From positions 1 through 64,000 of the forward strand of contig NZ_JACJDV010000011.1 in assembly GCF_014163735.1 (NCBI RefSeq): DNA of 64,000 bases. Direction: 5' to 3'. This stretch comes from Shewanella sp. SR44-3. Its GTDB lineage: Bacteria; Pseudomonadota; Gammaproteobacteria; Enterobacterales; Shewanellaceae. Shown here piece by piece: positions 16,820-27,548 of the stretch (positions are counted from its first letter, which is position 1; every line of letters starts with the position of its first letter). The notes beneath the pieces are model-generated. The model was not told the origin of the DNA and did not search any database. It was given only the letters and a program-made list of their open reading frames with translations. Both the position numbers and the translations under genes were made by a program.

Positions 16820-19417
16820 TTAGACTGCTGATTGGAAAATCACGCTGTCGGCTTTCTTAGTGTAAGAAGCAATTTGGTCGAAGTTCAAATAACGGTAAGT
16901 ATCAGCTGCGGTGGCATCCAATTCTTTAGCGTATGTTTGATACTCTTCTGGCGATGGCAGGCGGCCTAATAAGGCTGCTACTGCGGCAAGCTCAGCCGAA
17001 GCCAAGTATACGTTTGCACCAGTACCTAAACGGTTAGGGAAGTTACGCGTAGAAGTCGATACTACAGTCGCGCCCTCTGCAACACGTGCTTGGTTACCCA
17101 TACATAGAGAACAACCTGGGATCTCGATACGTGCACCAACACGGCCAAAGATTGAGTAGTAACCTTCTTCAGTTAACTGATCTTTGTCCATCTTAGTTGG
17201 CGGCGCAATCCACAAACGTGTTGGCAGCGTCTTAGCAAACTTGTCTAACATCTTACCGGTCGCACGGAAGTGGCCTATGTTAGTCATACAAGACCCAACA
17301 AACACTTCGTCAATCTTAGTTTGTGCAACGCTTGATAACAGTACTGCATCATCAGGATCGTTCGGCGCACAAAGGATTGGCTCTTTGATTTCGTTCAGGT
17401 CGATTTCGATAATTTCAGCGTATTCAGCGTCTTTATCAGCTTCCATTAATACTGGATTAGCTAACCATTCTTGCATCGCAGTGACGCGGCGCTCAATAGT
17501 ACGACGATCGCCATAACCTTCGCTTATCATCCACTTTAACATTACTATGTTAGAGTTTAGATATTCAATGATTGGCTCTTTGTCTAGCTTGATAGTACAA
17601 CCAGCCGCACTACGCTCAGCTGATGCATCAGAAAGCTCGAACGCTTGCTCAACTTTAAGTTTTTCAAGACCTTCGATTTCTAATACGCGGCCAGAGAAAG
17701 CGTTAATTTTGCCTTTCTTCTCAACCGTTAATAGCCCCATTTCAATGGCTTTAAGCGGGATAGCATGTACCAAGTCACGCAGCGTGATACCTGGCTGCAT
17801 TTCACCTTTAAAGCGCACTAATACAGATTCAGGCATATCAAGTGGCATAACGCCAGTTGCTGCAGCAAATGCTACTAGGCCAGAACCTGCAGGGAAAGAC
17901 ACACCAATTGGGAAACGCGTATGTGAGTCACCACCCGTACCTACAGTATCAGGCAGTAGCATACGGTTTAACCAAGAGTGAATAACACCATCACCAGGGC
18001 GCAGTGAAACACCACCACGGTTCATGATGAAATCAGGCAGTGTGTGGTGAGTGTCAACATCAACTGGCTTTGGATAAGCCGCGGTGTGACAGAATGACTG
18101 CATGGTTAAATCGGCGCTGAAACCTAAACAAGCTAAATCTTTTAGCTCATCACGGGTCATAGGACCGGTAGTGTCTTGTGAACCCACAGAAGTCATCTTA
18201 GGTTCACAGTATTGGCCTGGACGAACACCGGCTACGCCGCATGCTTTACCCACCATCTTCTGAACTAAAGTGTAACCTTTACCTGTATCGGCAACGTCTT
18301 GTGAACGTACGAATACTTTAGATACGTCTAAGCCTAAGGTTTCACGAGCGCGATCTGTAAGACCACGGCCAATGATCAATGGAATACGGCCACCGGCGCG
18401 TACTTCATCTAACAAGACTTCGGTTTTTAACTCGAACGTAGAGATGACTTCATCAGAGCCTGCACGTTTAACAGCGCCTTCGTATGGATAAATGTCGATA
18501 ACATCGCCAGTTTCCATTTTATCTACGTTAAGCTCGATAGGTAGTGCGCCAGCATCTTCCATGGTATTGAAGAAGATTGGGGCAATTTTATTACCTAAAC
18601 AGAAACCACCAGCACGCTTATTAGGTACATAAGGAATGTCATCACCCATGAACCATAACACTGAGTTAGTGGCAGACTTACGTGAAGAACCAGTACCCAC
18701 AACGTCACCCACGTACACTAGTGGATGACCTTTGCCTTTAAGGGCTTCGATTTCTTTAATTGGACCCACAACGCCTGGCTCATCTGGAACGATACCGTCA
18801 CGCGCGTTTTTAAGCATAGCTAAGGCATGCAAAGGGATATCTGGACGAGACCATGCGTCTGGCGCAGGTGACAAGTCATCAGTGTTGGTTTCGCCAGCCA
18901 CTTTAAATACGGTTAGAGTAACCTTGTCGGCTAATTTAGGACGGTTTAAGAACCAGTCTGCATTGGCCCAAGATTCAACCACTTGTTTAGCTTGAGCGTT
19001 ACCCGCCTGCATTTTCTCAACCACGTCGTGGTAAGAATCAAACATCAACAAGGTGTTTGATAATGCTTTGACTGCTAATGGCGCCAGTGCTGGGTTTTCT
19101 AATTGAGCGATCAATGGATCTATGTTGTAACCGCCTTGCATAGTGCCAAGCAATTCAACAGCGCGTTCGCTGCTTAGGATAGACGATGACACCGAGCCTT
19201 TAGCTACAGCATCAAGAAAAGCCGCTTTAACATAAGCGGCTTCATCTACACCTGGTGGGATACGATTTTCGAGCAAGTCGAGGATGAATGCCTCTTCACC
19301 TGCTGGAGGTGTTTCAACTAACTTAACCAGTTCAGCCACTTGTTGTGCATCTAATGGCTTAGGGACAACGCCCTCTGCGGCACGTTCTGCGACGTGTTTA
19401 CGATATGCTTCTAGCAC
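16820..19417 (-). CDS. acnB: Bifunctional aconitate hydratase B / 2-methylisocitrate dehydratase
   Basis: An 865-residue [4Fe-4S] enzyme of the TCA cycle that interconverts citrate and isocitrate through cis-aconitate and can also handle 2-methylisocitrate. Domain order is the AcnB type: an N-terminal HEAT-like domain ([20 protein letters not shown]), a swivel domain (about 165-380), then the three catalytic domains. Cluster cysteines are in [17 protein letters not shown] and [19 protein letters not shown]. Start is GTG with AGAGGA upstream. It stands as a single gene with a shared terminator. Apo-AcnB binds RNA in E. coli, so a regulatory role is possible but not visible here. Confidence 0.98.
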   Translation of the reverse strand: MLEAYRKHVAERAAEGVVPKPLDAQQVAELVKLVETPPAGEEAFILDLLENRIPPGVDEAAYVKAAFLDAVAKGSVSSSILSSERAVELLGTMQGGYNIDPLIAQLENPALAPLAVKALSNTLLMFDSYHDVVEKMQAGNAQAKQVVESWANADWFLNRPKLADKVTLTVFKVAGETNTDDLSPAPDAWSRPDIPLHALAMLKNARDGIVPDEPGVVGPIKEIEALKGKGHPLVYVGDVVGTGSSRKSATNSVLWFMGDDIPYVPNKRAGGFCLGNKIAPIFFNTMEDAGALPIELNVDKMETGDVIDIYPYEGAVKRAGSDEVISTFELKTEVLLDEVRAGGRIPLIIGRGLTDRARETLGLDVSKVFVRSQDVADTGKGYTLVQKMVGKACGVAGVRPGQYCEPKMTSVGSQDTTGPMTRDELKDLACLGFSADLTMQSFCHTAAYPKPVDVDTHHTLPDFIMNRGGVSLRPGDGVIHSWLNRMLLPDTVGTGGDSHTRFPIGVSFPAGSGLVAFAAATGVMPLDMPESVLVRFKGEMQPGITLRDLVHAIPLKAIEMGLLTVEKKGKINAFSGRVLEIEGLEKLKVEQAFELSDASAERSAAGCTIKLDKEPIIEYLNSNIVMLKWMISEGYGDRRTIERRVTAMQEWLANPVLMEADKDAEYAEIIEIDLNEIKEPILCAPNDPDDAVLLSSVAQTKIDEVFVGSCMTNIGHFRATGKMLDKFAKTLPTRLWIAPPTKMDKDQLTEEGYYSIFGRVGARIEIPGCSLCMGNQARVAEGATVVSTSTRNFPNRLGTGANVYLASAELAAVAALLGRLPSPEEYQTYAKELDATAADTYRYLNFDQIASYTKKADSVIFQSAV

Positions 19418-19852
19418 GGCAACATTCCTCTTTGTTTAACGCCTCACAGCAAAACTGCACGCCATAATGATAAGGGCTAACAATTCCACGGGTTCGGGCC
19501 TGAAATCCGATATTCAGTATACTACAGCTTTGAAAAAGTATGAATCGGCTCACACTGTTAGCCTGATTAAATCTGGACTTATTTGTACGGCCTATGTCAA
19601 TTTAGACCTTAGTGCTGAAGATTAAAACTAGACCTTAGTTTGAATCTTGATATTTTTAAATTTAAAGCAATGACTTACATACCTAGCAGCGATTAAAATA
19701 TCTCCAGTACGACTTAACCTTTTAAGAAATATTTTTTTATAAAAAAATAACCACTTAGGACTAAAAAGGTAGATTAACTAACAAAAATAGCTAAATAAAC
19801 CTAATTTGATACCTAAGTGTCAACCACTGGTAGTCACACTTAAGGAGCCTAA
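19418..19852. other. Divergent intergenic region acnB / hxpB
   Basis: 435 bases with no gene. It is AT-rich, with a run TTTTTTTATAAAAAAATAA near 19732-19750. It must hold both promoters, but no operator is clear to the eye. Confidence 0.5.
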
Positions 19853-20530
19853 ATGCTAACCACTCAAATTCATGGGGTTATTTTCGATATGGATGGTGTC
19901 TTGATTGACTCTGAACCCGCTTGGCAAACAGCTGAGCACTTAGTGATGACTGAATTGGGCGTTCCTTTAAGCTTTGAAGATACCGAACAAACCACCGGGC
20001 TTAGGATCGATCAGGTAGTGCACTACTGGTATGCCCGCCACCCTTGGTGCTCGGCAAATGACTACGATAATCTTGCTGTAGCAAACAAGATAGTCAGCCA
20101 AGTAGTCAATGAAATTAGCGCACAGGGCCAGCCTATGGCTGGAGTTATTGAAGCCCTTAATGCCTGCCAACAGCTTGGACTTAAAATCGGTCTAGCTACT
20201 TCATCATCCAGTGCCATAATTACTGCGGTAATGAATAAGCTTAACATCGCCGATTACTTTGAGGCGCGCTGCTCGGCTGAGCACTTAAGCTATGGCAAGC
20301 CTCACCCTGAGGTGTATTTAAATTGCGCTAACGCCCTAGGTTTAGCACCATCGAACTGCCTAGCGGTGGAGGATTCATTCAACGGTCTTATTGCCGCCCG
20401 CGCCGCCACTATGCAGACTGTGATTATCCCAGCCCCTAATCAAGCCACTCAAGCCCGCTGGGCTGCGGCTCACCATCAGCTCAAGGATTTAACTCAATTG
20501 GCAGGATTATTGGAACAATTTAGAGAGTAA
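19853..20530 (+). CDS. hxpB: HAD hydrolase, hexitol/2-deoxyglucose-6-phosphate phosphatase (YniC/HxpB-like)
   Basis: A 225-residue haloacid dehalogenase-type phosphatase. Motif I is FDMDGVLIDSEP (residues about 11-22, nucleophile DMD), motif II is ATSSSS, motif III KPHPEVYL, and motif IV EDSFNGLIAA. The cap region with TTGLRIDQVVHYWYARHPW matches E. coli YniC (HxpB), which dephosphorylates hexitol and deoxy-sugar phosphates. Monocistronic: AAGGAGCC lies just upstream of the ATG and a terminator follows. Confidence 0.88.
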   Translation: MLTTQIHGVIFDMDGVLIDSEPAWQTAEHLVMTELGVPLSFEDTEQTTGLRIDQVVHYWYARHPWCSANDYDNLAVANKIVSQVVNEISAQGQPMAGVIEALNACQQLGLKIGLATSSSSAIITAVMNKLNIADYFEARCSAEHLSYGKPHPEVYLNCANALGLAPSNCLAVEDSFNGLIAARAATMQTVIIPAPNQATQARWAAAHHQLKDLTQLAGLLEQFRE

Positions 20531-20585
20531 GCTCTTGTATTAGTATTGAATTAATGATGTATTTAAATAGATTAACAGCCTTTAA

Positions 20586-20620
20586 AAAATGGGCCTGTGA
20601 ATTTTTCACTGGCCCATTTT
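20586..20620. terminator. Bidirectional terminator
   Basis: AAATGGGCC and GGCCCATTT with an inner GTGAA/TTCAC pair form a strong hairpin between convergent hxpB and the patatin gene. Confidence 0.88.
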
Positions 20621-20654
20621 ATGACTTACTAGTGTGTTTTAAGTCGGAAAGCCC

Positions 20655-22868
20655 TTAGAAATTCTTACCGATAAATAGATAAAAGGCTTTCTCGCCATTG
20701 TCGCTTAAGCCAAAACCTAATGCGGCGGGGCCCCAGGTGGTGTCTGTGCCTAAGTATAAACTGCCAGAGTAAATAAGATCATCTAAATCAACCAGTTCTC
20801 TGTCATACCAGGCATTACCGCCTTCTAAACTCATCCCTATATACAAAGGTAGATCAGTGATCAACACATCGCGGCCCAAATCATATTGGTAAATAAAGGC
20901 ACCAAAGACTTTATGAGCTCCCACTAAAGCATGTTTATGAAAGCCTGACAGATTCAAGAAGCCACCGAGTTCAGATAACTGCAAAGTGTAGTTACCATCA
21001 TTTTCTACCGTGGCTAGAGCCATTTTACCCACGATAGCATGATGGCCAAGCTTCAATGCGCCTTTCCAATCGGCTTCGATTTGCCAGTTTAAATCACCAT
21101 TATTAGTTAGATCTATACCTTTAAAGTCCTCATCCCTTAAGTAAGCATTCAAACTAAAACGATTGCCTTCAGTGGGGAAGCTAATGCTATTCAAAGTGTC
21201 ATAGGTAAGCTTAAAGTAGCCCCCTACAGAAGAGTAATCTAAATTGCGCATACTAATGGCATCGTTAGTAAGCTCTCCTGTTTCAGCCACTATTCCCAAC
21301 TCTACAACACCAGCATCAGAGTAGTTATAACCTATGCCAAAATCGAAGCGACTCGCGTCTTTCTCGAATTTTAAATTACGGCCTTGATCATCATAGATAT
21401 CATTTTTCCGACTCTCGTATTGATATCGATTTCGGCTGTAAAACTTTTGATCTCTATCTAAGGGTTGATAAAACTCAGTGGCCACTAATTGCTTATAACC
21501 TAGCTCTAACTCGTTACGCCACTCGCCATCGTTGTCAGTTAAATCAGTCATGGTATAGGCAAGGGAAATCGCCACCACTGAGTCCAAGGTAAAGTCATCT
21601 TCCCAATTAAAGCCCGCCTGTAGATAATTTGGCCCCCAAGATTTAGCTTTAGTCTTTAGAGTCAGCACCCTCCCGGCCTTAGTATCATCAAACTCAGCAT
21701 CGACACGCTCGAATTTATTCAGCGAATAAACCCGCTTTAACGCTGCATCTAGGGTTTCCTTGGTCACCACATCACCCGGCTTTAAATCAAATTTTTCTTT
21801 CAATAAGCTTTCGCTCACCTTAGATTGATTATCAAACTTCACTGCAGTTAGCGGACGGTGGATCTGATTTAGCCACTTATGACTCTTACGCTTCTTATTG
21901 TTTTGATAGGTGGTAAACTCAGCATCCGTGACACTTAACCTTGATAAGGTCGTTACTTGGAACGTCGCGGCTTGCTCACCTAAGCTCATAGCTAAACCCA
22001 TAATGCTAAAATCTGTGGTGCTTAAACTATCAATGGCAGGGCGAATAATAATGTCATTATCAGTCAATAAGGCTTTTTGCCGGGCACTGCTAGCATTGGT
22101 CAAAAAGTTCGACAATTGCTCCAGAACGGCGATGGTGCTATCTAGCTGCTCATGCCTTGCCAGTGGAGAGCCAATATCCACCGCAATAATAATATCAGCG
22201 CCCATGGCCTTAACCACATCCACTGGCATATTGTTGGCAATGCCGCCGTCAATCAATAAGCGACCATTAATTTTGGCCGGTTGCAAAGCCCCTGGTACTG
22301 TGGCTGAAGCCTGCATGGCTTGCACTATGCTGCCACTACTTAAAACAACCGCCTCACTAGTAACAAGATCTGTCGCCACCGCGCGATAGGGAATTGCCAA
22401 CTCATCAAAGTCACCAAACTGTTCCACTAGATCCGTTGAATACTGCAATAACTGAGACATAGTTTGTCCCTGCAGTAGGCCTGTTGGACCTTTGAGCTGA
22501 CCTTGGCTGTAACCTAAGCTGATGGGGATATTAAATTGATCTCGTTGCTGTTTATCTCGATAAGATAACTGCTCACGGGGAATCGTATCCGAGAAGCCTT
22601 TAGACCAATCAGAACTCAGCATGATAGCTTCAATTTCACTGGCGCTATAGCCTAAGGCATACATGCCTGCTACATAGGCACCAATACTGGTGCCGGCAAT
22701 GTAATCAACAGGGATATTGTTGGCTTCTAATACCTTTAACACTCCAATATGTGCTGCACCTTTGGCGCCGCCACCGCTGAGCACCAGCCCTACTGTGGGC
22801 CGTTCTTTGGCAAAGAGGACTGAGGAAAAAATGCAACTAACAATAACAAGGGGAAAACGCCAACTCAT
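20655..22868 (-). CDS. Patatin-like phospholipase with C-terminal BamA-like outer-membrane domain
   Basis: A 737-residue secreted fusion protein from the ATG at 22868, which has AGGA 6 bases upstream. A signal peptide (FPLVIVSCIFSSVLFAKE) precedes a patatin domain: oxyanion motif SGGGAKGAAHIG, nucleophile in GTSIGA, and catalytic Asp in IDGGIANN. After about residue 310 comes a POTRA-like region (TLDAALKRVYSLNKFERVDAE) and then a 16-strand-type BamA/surface-antigen barrel ending in FLFIGKNF, with a terminal Phe. This is the RssA/PlpD class, type V-like phospholipases whose barrel may display or export the lipase. It lies 64 bases after the large GGDEF/EAL gene and may be co-transcribed with it. 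Confidence 0.93.
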   Translation of the reverse strand: MSWRFPLVIVSCIFSSVLFAKERPTVGLVLSGGGAKGAAHIGVLKVLEANNIPVDYIAGTSIGAYVAGMYALGYSASEIEAIMLSSDWSKGFSDTIPREQLSYRDKQQRDQFNIPISLGYSQGQLKGPTGLLQGQTMSQLLQYSTDLVEQFGDFDELAIPYRAVATDLVTSEAVVLSSGSIVQAMQASATVPGALQPAKINGRLLIDGGIANNMPVDVVKAMGADIIIAVDIGSPLARHEQLDSTIAVLEQLSNFLTNASSARQKALLTDNDIIIRPAIDSLSTTDFSIMGLAMSLGEQAATFQVTTLSRLSVTDAEFTTYQNNKKRKSHKWLNQIHRPLTAVKFDNQSKVSESLLKEKFDLKPGDVVTKETLDAALKRVYSLNKFERVDAEFDDTKAGRVLTLKTKAKSWGPNYLQAGFNWEDDFTLDSVVAISLAYTMTDLTDNDGEWRNELELGYKQLVATEFYQPLDRDQKFYSRNRYQYESRKNDIYDDQGRNLKFEKDASRFDFGIGYNYSDAGVVELGIVAETGELTNDAISMRNLDYSSVGGYFKLTYDTLNSISFPTEGNRFSLNAYLRDEDFKGIDLTNNGDLNWQIEADWKGALKLGHHAIVGKMALATVENDGNYTLQLSELGGFLNLSGFHKHALVGAHKVFGAFIYQYDLGRDVLITDLPLYIGMSLEGGNAWYDRELVDLDDLIYSGSLYLGTDTTWGPAALGFGLSDNGEKAFYLFIGKNF

Positions 22869-22932
22869 GAAATTTCCTAAAGAAAATGGGCAAAACATGT
22901 ATATTTTAGCAAACAAAAAACCACTTAGATAA

Positions 22933-25900
22933 CTATTCCAGATCCAGAGGCTCCAGACTCAGAAATTTTTCTAATTCCACCCTAGGCATGGGCTTAGCAA
23001 AATAATAACCCTGGATAAGATAACAGCCACGGCTAAACACTTGCTCTAACTGCTCATGGGTTTCAACTCCTTCAGCCACCACTTCAAGTTTTAAGTTACG
23101 CGCTAGCTCCACAATACTGCTGACAATTGCTTGATCGGCTTTATTAACGCCAATATCAATCAAGAAGGAGCGGTCGATCTTAAGGCAATCCACCTCAAAA
23201 TGCCGTAAATAAGCGAGCGATGAGTAGCCAGTGCCAAAATCATCAATAGAGACTTTTATTCCCATAGCTTTAAGCTTACGCAAATGCGCATTAGCAATAT
23301 GCAGTTCTTTCATCAACACGCCTTCGGTAATTTCTACCGTTAATAGGTGTGCTGGCATGCCTGTATCAGCCAAAATATCTTTTAAGCCATCAATAAAGTC
23401 CACCTGCCTAAAACTAACCGCCGACACATTCACTGATAATTTATAGGACTGATTAAACTCTTTATACCAGCGAGCACCATCTAAGCACGCTTGCCTAAAT
23501 ACCCAGTTATCAATATCAATAATTAAGCCACAAGACTCGGCAACTTTGATGAAAATATCTGGCCTAATAAAACCATCCGTTGGGTGTTCCCAGCGGATCA
23601 AGGCCTCAACCCCCACCACTCTATCTTGATGTAAGATGTCCACTTGCGGCTGATAGTTAAGGATAAATTCTTGGCGCTCAATGGCTTTGCGTAAGTCAGC
23701 CTCAAGCTTCAAATGGTACAGCGCCTCAGCATTGCGCTCTGCTGAATAATATTGAAAATTACCACGCCCCTCTTCTTTAGCATGATACATGGCCAAATCA
23801 GCATTTTTTATTAGGGTTTCAGGCTGTTGGCTATCATCTGGCCACAAGCTAATACCAATACTGGTTGAGATAAAAAACTCTTTCCCCTGCAGCTTGAAAG
23901 GCCTTTCTATCTCAGCGAGTAATCTTTCTGCCATGTGGTTAATCACATCTAAATCATGGGCATCGCGCAGTAAAATAACAAACTCATCACCACCAAATCG
24001 GCACAGCACATGCTCTTCAGTTAAGCACGACTGTAAACGCTTGGCCGCCTCAACTAAGAGTGCATCTCCCATACTGTGACCATAAGAATCATTAACGTGC
24101 TTAAAACGATCCAGATCAAGAAAGAATAATGCTAACTTCTCACTATTAAAGTCTGCCACTGTGGTAATTTGGGTCAATCTACGGGTAAACATGGCCCTAT
24201 TAGTTAGACCTGTTAATACATCATTATTGGCTAAATACCTTAAGGTGGATTCGCTTTGTTTACGCTCACTGATGTCAGAAAACACCACCACGTAATGCTT
24301 AACTAAACCTTTATTTGATTGCATAGCTGAAATATTCATCCACGCAGGGCACTGCTCTCCATCTTGGCGCACCAGCTCACGCTCTCCGGTCCACGATGTT
24401 CCACGCGCTAACAAGGCTTCAACACTAACACCGGCATTATTATCGCTAATCAGTTCTGTTAACCTAACCCCTGATAACTGCTCAGGTTTTGTCGCAAAAA
24501 TGAGGCTGGCGGCAGAGTTACTGATGATAATCTTTTCTTCACTATCTAAAATCAGCATACCTTCGGTCGTATGTTCAAATGCTTGAGCCAGTAGGTTAAT
24601 TTCACTTTCTAACTCTTTCTGCAAGGTAATATCACTATAAATACCTGCAACTCGCTCTATGGCACCAGAGATAGGATCATGCTCAATCACTCGGCCTCTG
24701 ATCCGAATCCAGCCCCAAGAACCATCTTCTCTATAATAACGGTACTGGGACTCAAACATTTCCCCTCTATCTTGCAGTAGTGCTTCCCACTCAGCACGCA
24801 CTCTTTCTCTGTCATCTTCATGAATAGGTAAATCAGTTAATGCATATTCAACATGGATTTGCTTACCTAGCAGACCACCTTTATTTTCAAGGTATAATAA
24901 TTTGGTGGCACTACGCCATTCCCATAAATCGGAATCACTTCCTCGCAAAGATTGCCTTAATCTATCGTCACTTTCTAACAAAGCAATATTCATTTTTCTA
25001 AAACGATAAACTTGCAATTGGCGATACCAAAGTAAAGACATTAATGAGGCCAAGGTCACCACAATAACAAGCCATTTAAACCAAGAGGCATGCCACCAAA
25101 CTTGCCCTACATTAAATTCAAACCTATAAGGTACTAAGGTCCACAAACCATTTTTTTTATGCTGTAATTCAAGTACGTAATGACCTGCACTTAAGCCTGA
25201 GACATTAATTTGAGCTTGGCCGTCTAAAGCAAGAAAATGACCATCAGGATCCGCATTTTCTAATAAGCGATATTGAAGATTCAAAGGGCTATCATCTAAA
25301 TAATCTGAACTGGTTATTTGAAAGCTCAGTAAACTCGCACCAGGCTCAACCCATTTAAGCTCTTCAGGTAATAAATAAGTTTTCACTACATCATCGTGAT
25401 ATACAGACACTGATTCGAGAAAGATTTGGCTATCATCGAAGCGATTTTCTAATCTATCGACATCCAGCAACATAGCACCATCTGGTGTGCCTAAATACAA
25501 GCCTTTATCTTGCCGGTAAAATAACGCGCCTTCGTTGAACTCATCAGAAATAAAGCCATCATTCTCATCAAATGCAGTCACTTTCCCTGTGGCAATATTT
25601 TGCTTCACTAAAATTGAAGAGCAAGCAATAAAGTTTGCATCTTGAGTATGTTGCAAAGAAAGAATCGCACCACAATCTAACGCCCAGGCATCCGAAAGTG
25701 AGTGTACTGCATCTGTTTTTGAGTGATATTCAAAGAGACCTTGCTGGATAGAAGCAAACCAAATAATGCCCGGTGAGACCTCAAGTAACTGTCCGATATG
25801 AGATGGATTACTGTTGGGAAATAATGCCAATTTTGAGTGATATTTACCCTGGTTATCTAAGTAACCAAAAATTTGATTCCCAGAGACCCACAATCGTCCA

Positions 25901-27378
25901 AGACTGTCCATTAACGTTGCAAAAACAACCACTTTAATGGGTGGGTTATCACCTAAATCTAAAGGGTATAATTTCGGCTCTAGCATTCCTGCTTGCCAAT
26001 AAAAAAGACCTCTATTCGTGCCAATCCATATTTTGCCTGAGCCTGGTTTTTCCAGCTCTAAACTCAAGATCGTTTTTCCCCTCAATGATTCTTGTCCACC
26101 AGTCCATTGAGAGAAAGTCATACTTGCATTGGTATGCTTATTAACAACAAATAAGCCATTGCTGCTTCCAAGCAAGAGATGATCTTGATCTAAACTGATT
26201 AGCTTATAAATGCTGTCATTGAGCTCTATTCCTTTGGGGGTAATACTACTCGCCTGCTGTAGCGTCTCATCAACTTTAACTAGGCTACCATCAGTACCAA
26301 ACCACACGTTATTGCCTTCAGAATAGATAGACCAAACCATTTCACTGTCTAAGGCAAATTTTGAAGCTTTACTGTAGGTTTCAATTAAAAACTCAGTTTC
26401 AGGTGCCAATAATGCTAAGCCATCACCTGAACCACCCACCCAAATCAAGCCATTTGGATCGATATTCATATCATGAATATAATCGATCTTAGCCTCTCTT
26501 TTAAGATCTTCCTCATAGATCGTAAGCTCGTTAGTTTCTGGTTTAAAAAGGATTAAGCCTTTTCTGCTAGCAATCCATAAATGCCCTTTACTGTCTTCTA
26601 CCATGCGACTGAGATTATGGCGAATATGAGTTTGTGCCACAAAACGCGACACTTTCATGTCGTACTCAAATAACCCATTACTGGACAAAACCCAGAGTCT
26701 TTTTCTGCTATCGACAAAAGTGCCTCTTATAGCACCATAACTTTCTTTCCATGGTAGCTCTGCCAGCAAAGCCCCCTCAAAGGTTCTAAACTCAATAGCA
26801 TAAGCACTGGAAAATAAAAATTTATCATCAACCTTAGTGATGTATCGCCAGCTCTGCATAGCGCTGAGCTTATCTTGATGAATGAGCTTAAGCCCTAACG
26901 TTTCTGCATTAAGCTCATATACTCGTCCCGAGTAAGTTAGTAACAACAGCTGCTTATTTTCCAGCTTGACCGTGGCTCGCACGCCGTCATCTTCAAACAC
27001 CTCAGTGCCCACAGCTAGGCCAAATTTGATAAAAGAATTACTTGGAATGTTATAAAGATAAACTTGAGTTTGAGTGCTGACTAATAGATGGTTGTTATCA
27101 ATGTTTTCAACTAAGTTAATGTAACTATCAAATAGCTCACCAGTCTGAGCCATTTTATCAATCCGCCTCACCTTGGTATTACTTACACGATAGAGCCCTT
27201 GTTGAGTACCAAGCCAAACAAAACCATGCCCACCAAACGTGATGTCATTAATAGTCACATTCCCTAAACCATCTCGAGCATTAAATACTCTAGAGACTAA
27301 CTCCTGAGATCCTACTGGTGCAGCACTTAATAAGCTGGCTAACATAAAAAATAAAAAAGGTCTTAACATATAAGACAT
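22933..27378 (-). CDS. Membrane receptor with ligand-binding propeller, PAS, GGDEF and EAL domains
   Basis: A 1481-residue sensor. A signal peptide at 1-25 is followed by repeated two-component-regulator propeller blades (about 30-680, e.g. GFVWLGTQQGLYRV, GHLWIASRKGLILF, GLIWVGGSGDGLAL), a Y_Y_Y domain (about 690-775), one membrane helix (WFKWLVIVVTLASLMSLLW), two PAS domains, a GGDEF domain with intact RFGGDEFVILL and an EAL domain with VEALIRWEHP and IDDFGTGYSS. Both c-di-GMP motifs look intact. The periplasmic propeller layout is that of receptors for carbohydrates or peptides in Bacteroidetes and Alteromonadales. Ligand unknown. The Met four codons in (MLRPFLF) is an alternative start. 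Confidence 0.95.
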   Translation of the reverse strand: MSYMLRPFLFFMLASLLSAAPVGSQELVSRVFNARDGLGNVTINDITFGGHGFVWLGTQQGLYRVSNTKVRRIDKMAQTGELFDSYINLVENIDNNHLLVSTQTQVYLYNIPSNSFIKFGLAVGTEVFEDDGVRATVKLENKQLLLLTYSGRVYELNAETLGLKLIHQDKLSAMQSWRYITKVDDKFLFSSAYAIEFRTFEGALLAELPWKESYGAIRGTFVDSRKRLWVLSSNGLFEYDMKVSRFVAQTHIRHNLSRMVEDSKGHLWIASRKGLILFKPETNELTIYEEDLKREAKIDYIHDMNIDPNGLIWVGGSGDGLALLAPETEFLIETYSKASKFALDSEMVWSIYSEGNNVWFGTDGSLVKVDETLQQASSITPKGIELNDSIYKLISLDQDHLLLGSSNGLFVVNKHTNASMTFSQWTGGQESLRGKTILSLELEKPGSGKIWIGTNRGLFYWQAGMLEPKLYPLDLGDNPPIKVVVFATLMDSLGRLWVSGNQIFGYLDNQGKYHSKLALFPNSNPSHIGQLLEVSPGIIWFASIQQGLFEYHSKTDAVHSLSDAWALDCGAILSLQHTQDANFIACSSILVKQNIATGKVTAFDENDGFISDEFNEGALFYRQDKGLYLGTPDGAMLLDVDRLENRFDDSQIFLESVSVYHDDVVKTYLLPEELKWVEPGASLLSFQITSSDYLDDSPLNLQYRLLENADPDGHFLALDGQAQINVSGLSAGHYVLELQHKKNGLWTLVPYRFEFNVGQVWWHASWFKWLVIVVTLASLMSLLWYRQLQVYRFRKMNIALLESDDRLRQSLRGSDSDLWEWRSATKLLYLENKGGLLGKQIHVEYALTDLPIHEDDRERVRAEWEALLQDRGEMFESQYRYYREDGSWGWIRIRGRVIEHDPISGAIERVAGIYSDITLQKELESEINLLAQAFEHTTEGMLILDSEEKIIISNSAASLIFATKPEQLSGVRLTELISDNNAGVSVEALLARGTSWTGERELVRQDGEQCPAWMNISAMQSNKGLVKHYVVVFSDISERKQSESTLRYLANNDVLTGLTNRAMFTRRLTQITTVADFNSEKLALFFLDLDRFKHVNDSYGHSMGDALLVEAAKRLQSCLTEEHVLCRFGGDEFVILLRDAHDLDVINHMAERLLAEIERPFKLQGKEFFISTSIGISLWPDDSQQPETLIKNADLAMYHAKEEGRGNFQYYSAERNAEALYHLKLEADLRKAIERQEFILNYQPQVDILHQDRVVGVEALIRWEHPTDGFIRPDIFIKVAESCGLIIDIDNWVFRQACLDGARWYKEFNQSYKLSVNVSAVSFRQVDFIDGLKDILADTGMPAHLLTVEITEGVLMKELHIANAHLRKLKAMGIKVSIDDFGTGYSSLAYLRHFEVDCLKIDRSFLIDIGVNKADQAIVSSIVELARNLKLEVVAEGVETHEQLEQVFSRGCYLIQGYYFAKPMPRVELEKFLSLEPLDLE

Positions 27379-27505
27379 AGGCTAGATACTCGATGATAGG
27401 TCAATGTGGCTCAGCAATGGGCTTTAACTGTCTTCATCCTTGATGACTTATTACAATATTTAACGTTTCACAGCCAAATATAACACCAGCTATGAATTTT
27501 AGGAC

Positions 27506-27536
27506 AAAAAAAAGCACCCCGAAGGATGCTTTTTTA
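27506..27536 (-). terminator. Terminator after lpdA
   Basis: AAAAAAGCA and TGCTTTTTT with CCCCGAAGGA between them lie 12 bases after the lpdA stop and end the pdh operon. Confidence 0.85.
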
Positions 27537-27548
27537 AAATCTAATCAA

